Below are positions 59,725-64,000 of a stretch of DNA of 64,000 nt, piece by piece. The position numbers were made by a program, and so were the translations under genes. The stretch's first letter is position 1; each line of letters starts with the position of its first letter. The stretch comes from Turritopsis dohrnii (lineage: Eukaryota > Cnidaria > Hydrozoa > Anthoathecata > Oceaniidae), in assembly GCA_027922465.2 (NCBI GenBank), contig BQMF02000044.1, forward strand, positions 558,001 to 622,000, given 5' to 3'. The notes beneath the pieces are model-generated. The model was not told the origin of the DNA. It did not search any database and was given only the letters and a program-made list of their open reading frames with translations.

Positions 59725-60900
59725 GCCTGCTCCCCTTACCGCTATGTGCCGCTTGCCGCTAACTTTGAGTTTGATGGTTTATTTACTTCATTTAAAGACA
59801 ACAAATCAAACCAAACTAATTATTATCTAAAAGTATATTCATTCAGCCATCGTTATGGAAAGTTTCAAAGTGAATTGCCAAATACTTATTGATTAATAGA
59901 GTAAAGTCTAACACCGGGTCGCGATCATTGTGAAAAAAATATTAAAAATGGCTTCCTCGAAAAATAAATGCTTCAAAATTCAGTGTCATAAATAACGGAG
60001 CATATCGATTCCTTGTTATTCCTCTGCTGTCTTGAATGCTATCAACATCTGAGATTTTATCCACACAAACAGTTTTCTTGTATATATCGTATACGCGAGC
60101 AAATCATCTAAAATTTACAGCAAGGTAATTCTGTAACCACGTGTCCTTTCTCCGCTATAGCAACAAAATTTGTTCTTGTTAGCACTGATTTCAGCTTGAT
60201 TTTTCAATCAGTTAAATTTTTTTTGCAGACATTCAATTAGCGTGAAATCCCATGTTGATAATATCACCCATAGATTTATCGTTCAAGAAAACGTGAAACT
60301 TGTTTCGTAGACCTTTTCACCCAAAGGACCAACTGTCATTAAAAAATTTTTGTTGCGTTAACGCTTTTTAGCAATTGCAACTGCGTTGAATTCTATATAG
60401 GATCATCCTAGCGTGTATCCTCCGCATGTTGAAAATCTCCACCACAAGTGTAGAAACAATTGATGTTGCGAGTGTAAAAAATAATTCAAACATGTTGATA
60501 ATTACATTCGCCGTTCATGCTTTTAACAAAATTAACGATTTCTATGTTTACTGTATAATTACTCTAGGCTCACAATAGGGCAATTCCCATCACGTGTCTA
60601 GATTTTTGCGATCAAAAGTTGACTTGTCGAGACGGCACTATTGTTTTCTAAAAAAACTTCGCTCATAAAAATATGGCCGCCTTCGATTTGTAAACAGTAA
60701 AGGCATGCATTTTTATTAAGCCTGTGGTTGTCTTATATCTGCAGAAGCAAAGGAGGAAAGCACTTAAATTGAGAGAAAAGAGATTAAACTCTTATTATGA
60801 ACACTAAATTCCATAAAATTTTGTTATTTGCATCACTTTTGACGAACGTGAAATTAGTTAGCGGAAAGAGGAACAAGTTAGCGGAAAGAGGAACATCACC
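59725..60900. mobile_element. Possible DNA element with CCGCTAAC ends
   Basis: The left end carries CCGCTATG and CCGCTAAC in tandem (about 59739-59762). The right end carries two copies of GTTAGCGGAAAGAGGAACA (60858-60897), in inverse orientation. No coding frame lies between. Confidence 0.4.
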
Positions 60901-61004
60901 CCGATGATGTTTACGATTATATGCATAAAAATACTGACATAAAATATACTATAAAATATACTATTCTAGTCAGTAAAAGAGGAAAACTAATAATAATAAT
61001 AATA

Positions 61005-64000
61005 ATGACAAGCAATGAAGAAATCCGTACAATAAAAGCGGTAGATGACACCATGGCAGGTGAAACCAACGAACAAAATCTAGAGACAGAAGCTGAGGAA
61101 GAAGAAGAACCTCACTCTCAATTGAAAAAAAAAATTGGCACCAAAGGATTGAGATGTGCGCATATAAACATTAACGGTTTGGTTGATAAAATTGAGGACG
61201 TTAGAATTCTCATCAGAGCTACCAGTTTGGACATTCTAGCTGTCACTGAAACCCATCTTAGTGAAAATGATGAAGAAAAGGATATTAAAGTTGAGAATTA
61301 TTTATTCCATAGACAAGATCGAAAGGGCCAAGCCAATCACTGGGGCGGTACCTTGATTTATTATAAAGAACATCTTAACTTCATTGAAATCGAACAAGAC
61401 AAAAACATGAAAAAGACTGAATCTATTTGGGCAGAGCTCACAATGCGATCACAGAAAATGCTCATTGCCTGTATCTATCGACCACCAAAGCAAAAACAGT
61501 TCCTGAAGTTTATCGAACCAACCCTTGACAGATTCTCCCATCGTGCCAATATCTTATTACTGGGTGACTTTAATTACGACCTTGACGATAAAAAAGAGAC
61601 TAATCAGAAATTTGACTTCCTGCGAATGCTCTCGAGATTTAACCTTACGAACTTGATAAAAGAATACACACGTATCACTGAGAGATCGAAAACAATAATC
61701 GACCTCGCAATAACATCTGCACCAAAGAAAGTTATGAACTCTGGTAGCTACAATTCAGCTATTTCTGATCACAATCTTGTCTATTCAACGTTCAATACAT
61801 TCGTGAAGAAATCTCAAACCAAGCTCAAGACAATAAGAGACTATAAAAACGCAAATATTCAATCCCTCAAGCAAGATCTTGATTCTGCTCCATGGGACCT
61901 CGCATCGATCTTTGACAATCCTGATGATTCGCTCTGGTGTTGGAACTACATTTTAAAAGATACTCTAGACCATCATATAAAAACGAGAAAGGTCAAAATC
62001 CAATCAACATCTCAACCATGGATGAATGGTGCTCTACGAAAGGAACTAAATGCAAGATATAACCTTTTCCGAAAAGCAAAGGTTACCCCGAAAGGCTCTC
62101 CCGAATGGAAAGCTTTTAAGAAATCCAGAAACAAGTGTTCCAACAAAATCAAATCAGTCAAAGGAAAATATTGGAAGACTAAGTTTGAGAACGTTGACTC
62201 TTCAAAAACTTTTTGGAAAACAGTGAAAAGTTTTACCGGTGATTCTAAAAACTCCCATATCGGCCCATTGAAAGATGCTAACGATAAGTTACATGATAAA
62301 GATGACGAGAAATCCAACATAATGAACTCGTTCTTTGCGAATGTTGGAAAAGAGCTAGCTCTTGCTCTTGACGACTGGGAAGGTCAATTGATTGAACACT
62401 TCCACCGAGTAACACCAACAGTTTCAGAGATCAACATAGACTTTGAACTATTCACTAAATCGTTCAAAAAAGCTATCAAAGTTGGCAAAGCAGCTGGAGC
62501 TGATTTGATATCAGCCAAAGATCTTAAAATCAATGAGAGCGCATCTTCTATTGGTCTCTTCCAAGTTCTACGAAAAAGCATTGAAAACTGCAAATACCCA
62601 ACCGCATGGAAAACTGCCAAGGTGTGCAGCGTGTACAAGAATAAAGGGTCCAAAAAGGATTGTTCCAATTATAGACCGATTTCATTATTGAGCCTTCCAA
62701 GTAAAGTTATTGAACATTATGTATGCTCGCAGATAAAAGATCACCTAAATGTACACGATTTACAAAACGACCACCAGTGGGGATTTCGAGAAAAGCGATC
62801 CTCTGAGGACCTTCTGTTACATCTTACAGAATCGTGGCGAAAGGCCATCGACCAAAACAAAGTCGTTGGTGTGCTCTTTATCGACCTAAAGAAAGCGTTT
62901 GACAGTATTTCACATGATGTTTTACACCAGAAATTCAAAGCTTCTGGGTTATGTGGTGACATTTACAGTTTTATTCAAAATTATCTTTCTGAGCGATCCC
63001 AATTCACAGTGATCAATGGTACAAGCTCATCAACGTGCCCAGTCGAATATGGAGTACCCCAAGGCTCGCTTATTGGACCTGTTGCCTTCACGATCAATGT
63101 TGAAGACATGCCAAGCTCAACCAATAGTCAACTTGAGCTACTTGCAGACGATTCAACACTTTTTGAAATTGGAGATTCTGTCGACAATGTCATCTTATCA
63201 CTCCAAAGGGAAATACAGAACTTTCACTGCTACGCCACCAAAAACTCACTCACAATACACCCTGATAAGTGCAAGATTCTCATCATGTCTAGAACCAGAA
63301 TGATTGGTCCCCTTCCATCGGTATCATTAAATGGCACCATGATCGAAATTACAAACCAAACAAAATGCCTCGGTCTAATGATAGATGATGATCTCACCTG
63401 GAGTGCTCATGTTGATTCTATCTGTAAAAAGTTCTATTCGAAGCTGAAGAAACTGTATCGTATGCGCGCCCTCTCTCCTTCAACATTAGAAACCATATAC
63501 AACCAAGGCATTCTGCCCTCTGTCTTATATGGTATTATCATCTGGGGGAATTGTGCATCCAACATCATGAGCAATGTTGAAAAAACCCATTTAAGAGCTG
63601 CAAGATACATCAAACGAATAAAGAAACGAGTACCAGATCATGAAGTCCTCTCCAAAGCGAAATGGCGATCGATATCTCACTACTACAAGAGGCGTATAGC
63701 TTGTTGTGCATACAAAATTTATAAAGAGCAGTGTTCATCACTGCTTTTTAGCTTGATTGATAAATGTGACTCCAAAAAGAAGAATCGAAATAACTGGCGT
63801 CTTAACCTACCATCATCAAAATATGTTGATTATAAGAGATCATTTCGTATTCGAGTAGTGACAATTTGGAACAATCTATCACCAGAGCTTAAGGCGTGTG
63901 ACTCATATGATTCATTTAAAGACGCTCTTAAAAAATCAGATATTTTAGATCGTATAAACTTTGGTGCAATCGGAGTTGCACGTGACCTAGATTTTATATA
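61005..64000 (+). CDS. Non-LTR retrotransposon ORF (endonuclease-reverse transcriptase), cut by window edge
   Basis: One uninterrupted frame of 998 codons from ATG 61005 to the window end. An acidic N-terminal segment is followed by an apurinic-type endonuclease: HININGL, LAVTETHLSEND, YRPP, LLGDFNYDL and SDHNLV give the metal-binding and catalytic E, D, N and H residues in order. The reverse transcriptase follows: NYRPISLLS, FIDLKKAFDSISH (first Asp), YGVPQGSLIGP, ELLADDSTLF (the catalytic Asp pair) and KCLGLMID. The rest matches the C-terminal RT/thumb region of Jockey/CR1/L2-type elements; the clade is inference. There is no ORF1 or 5' end in view. No stop occurs before the edge, where the last codon is incomplete (TA-). 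An intact frame suggests a young copy. Confidence 0.93.
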   Translation, partial: MTSNEEIRTIKAVDDTMAGETNEQNLETEAEEEEEPHSQLKKKIGTKGLRCAHININGLVDKIEDVRILIRATSLDILAVTETHLSENDEEKDIKVENYLFHRQDRKGQANHWGGTLIYYKEHLNFIEIEQDKNMKKTESIWAELTMRSQKMLIACIYRPPKQKQFLKFIEPTLDRFSHRANILLLGDFNYDLDDKKETNQKFDFLRMLSRFNLTNLIKEYTRITERSKTIIDLAITSAPKKVMNSGSYNSAISDHNLVYSTFNTFVKKSQTKLKTIRDYKNANIQSLKQDLDSAPWDLASIFDNPDDSLWCWNYILKDTLDHHIKTRKVKIQSTSQPWMNGALRKELNARYNLFRKAKVTPKGSPEWKAFKKSRNKCSNKIKSVKGKYWKTKFENVDSSKTFWKTVKSFTGDSKNSHIGPLKDANDKLHDKDDEKSNIMNSFFANVGKELALALDDWEGQLIEHFHRVTPTVSEINIDFELFTKSFKKAIKVGKAAGADLISAKDLKINESASSIGLFQVLRKSIENCKYPTAWKTAKVCSVYKNKGSKKDCSNYRPISLLSLPSKVIEHYVCSQIKDHLNVHDLQNDHQWGFREKRSSEDLLLHLTESWRKAIDQNKVVGVLFIDLKKAFDSISHDVLHQKFKASGLCGDIYSFIQNYLSERSQFTVINGTSSSTCPVEYGVPQGSLIGPVAFTINVEDMPSSTNSQLELLADDSTLFEIGDSVDNVILSLQREIQNFHCYATKNSLTIHPDKCKILIMSRTRMIGPLPSVSLNGTMIEITNQTKCLGLMIDDDLTWSAHVDSICKKFYSKLKKLYRMRALSPSTLETIYNQGILPSVLYGIIIWGNCASNIMSNVEKTHLRAARYIKRIKKRVPDHEVLSKAKWRSISHYYKRRIACCAYKIYKEQCSSLLFSLIDKCDSKKKNRNNWRLNLPSSKYVDYKRSFRIRVVTIWNNLSPELKACDSYDSFKDALKKSDILDRINFGAIGVARDLDFI

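Noticed and set aside
62012..62962. Minus-strand frames at the right end
   Set aside because: Shadows of the retrotransposon frame on the plus strand.

Overview
The window is metazoan nuclear DNA: AT-rich, with spliced genes that have many short introns with GT/AG borders, tRNA-derived SINEs and many small DNA-transposon relics. The protein families (an animal NLR with HEPN, Death, NACHT and leucine-rich parts; EEA1; a Tudor protein; a GPI-anchored Ly6 protein) fit an invertebrate animal. A cnidarian or similar marine invertebrate is my best guess, but the sequence alone does not settle it.

Layout. 0.3-1.9 kb: a frameshifted Cys-rich mobile-type gene (minus). 2.06-4.35 kb: three head-to-tail Helitron-like units. 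6.5-10.1 kb: an intact three-exon NLR gene (minus). 11-17.8 kb: short transposons, a SINE and a decayed NLR copy (16.0-17.6 kb, minus). 18-23.3 kb: a foldback element, a MITE, a HIRAN-like ORF nested in two transposons, a TA-flanked element, and a palindromic tRNA-like insertion with a 10-bp target duplication. 26.9-28.4 kb: a complete three-exon Ly6/uPAR gene (plus). 30.9-44.6 kb: a complete EEA1 gene (minus) that I could assemble as 38 coding exons (3,837 nt, 1,278 aa, all phases consistent). 46.7-53.3 kb: a Tudor-domain gene (minus) with an unrecognised C-terminal region. 54.8-57.7 kb: a broken Ty3/Gypsy pol plus a likely LTR. 58.3-60.9 kb: DNA-transposon relics. 61.0-64.0 kb: an open non-LTR retrotransposon ORF (endonuclease plus reverse transcriptase) running off the right edge.

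The genes are not an operon. EEA1 acts on early endosomes, the NLR in cytosolic innate sensing, and Ly6 at the cell surface; Tudor proteins usually bind methyl-arginine in germline RNA granules. The most unusual points are the EEA1 FYVE exon, whose 5' splice site lies inside a five-unit 52-53 bp tandem array followed by a 20-nt microexon; the Helitron trimer with exact CTAG/TC junctions; the perfect palindrome with target duplication; and the HEPN-Death-NACHT-LRR receptor beside its own relic.
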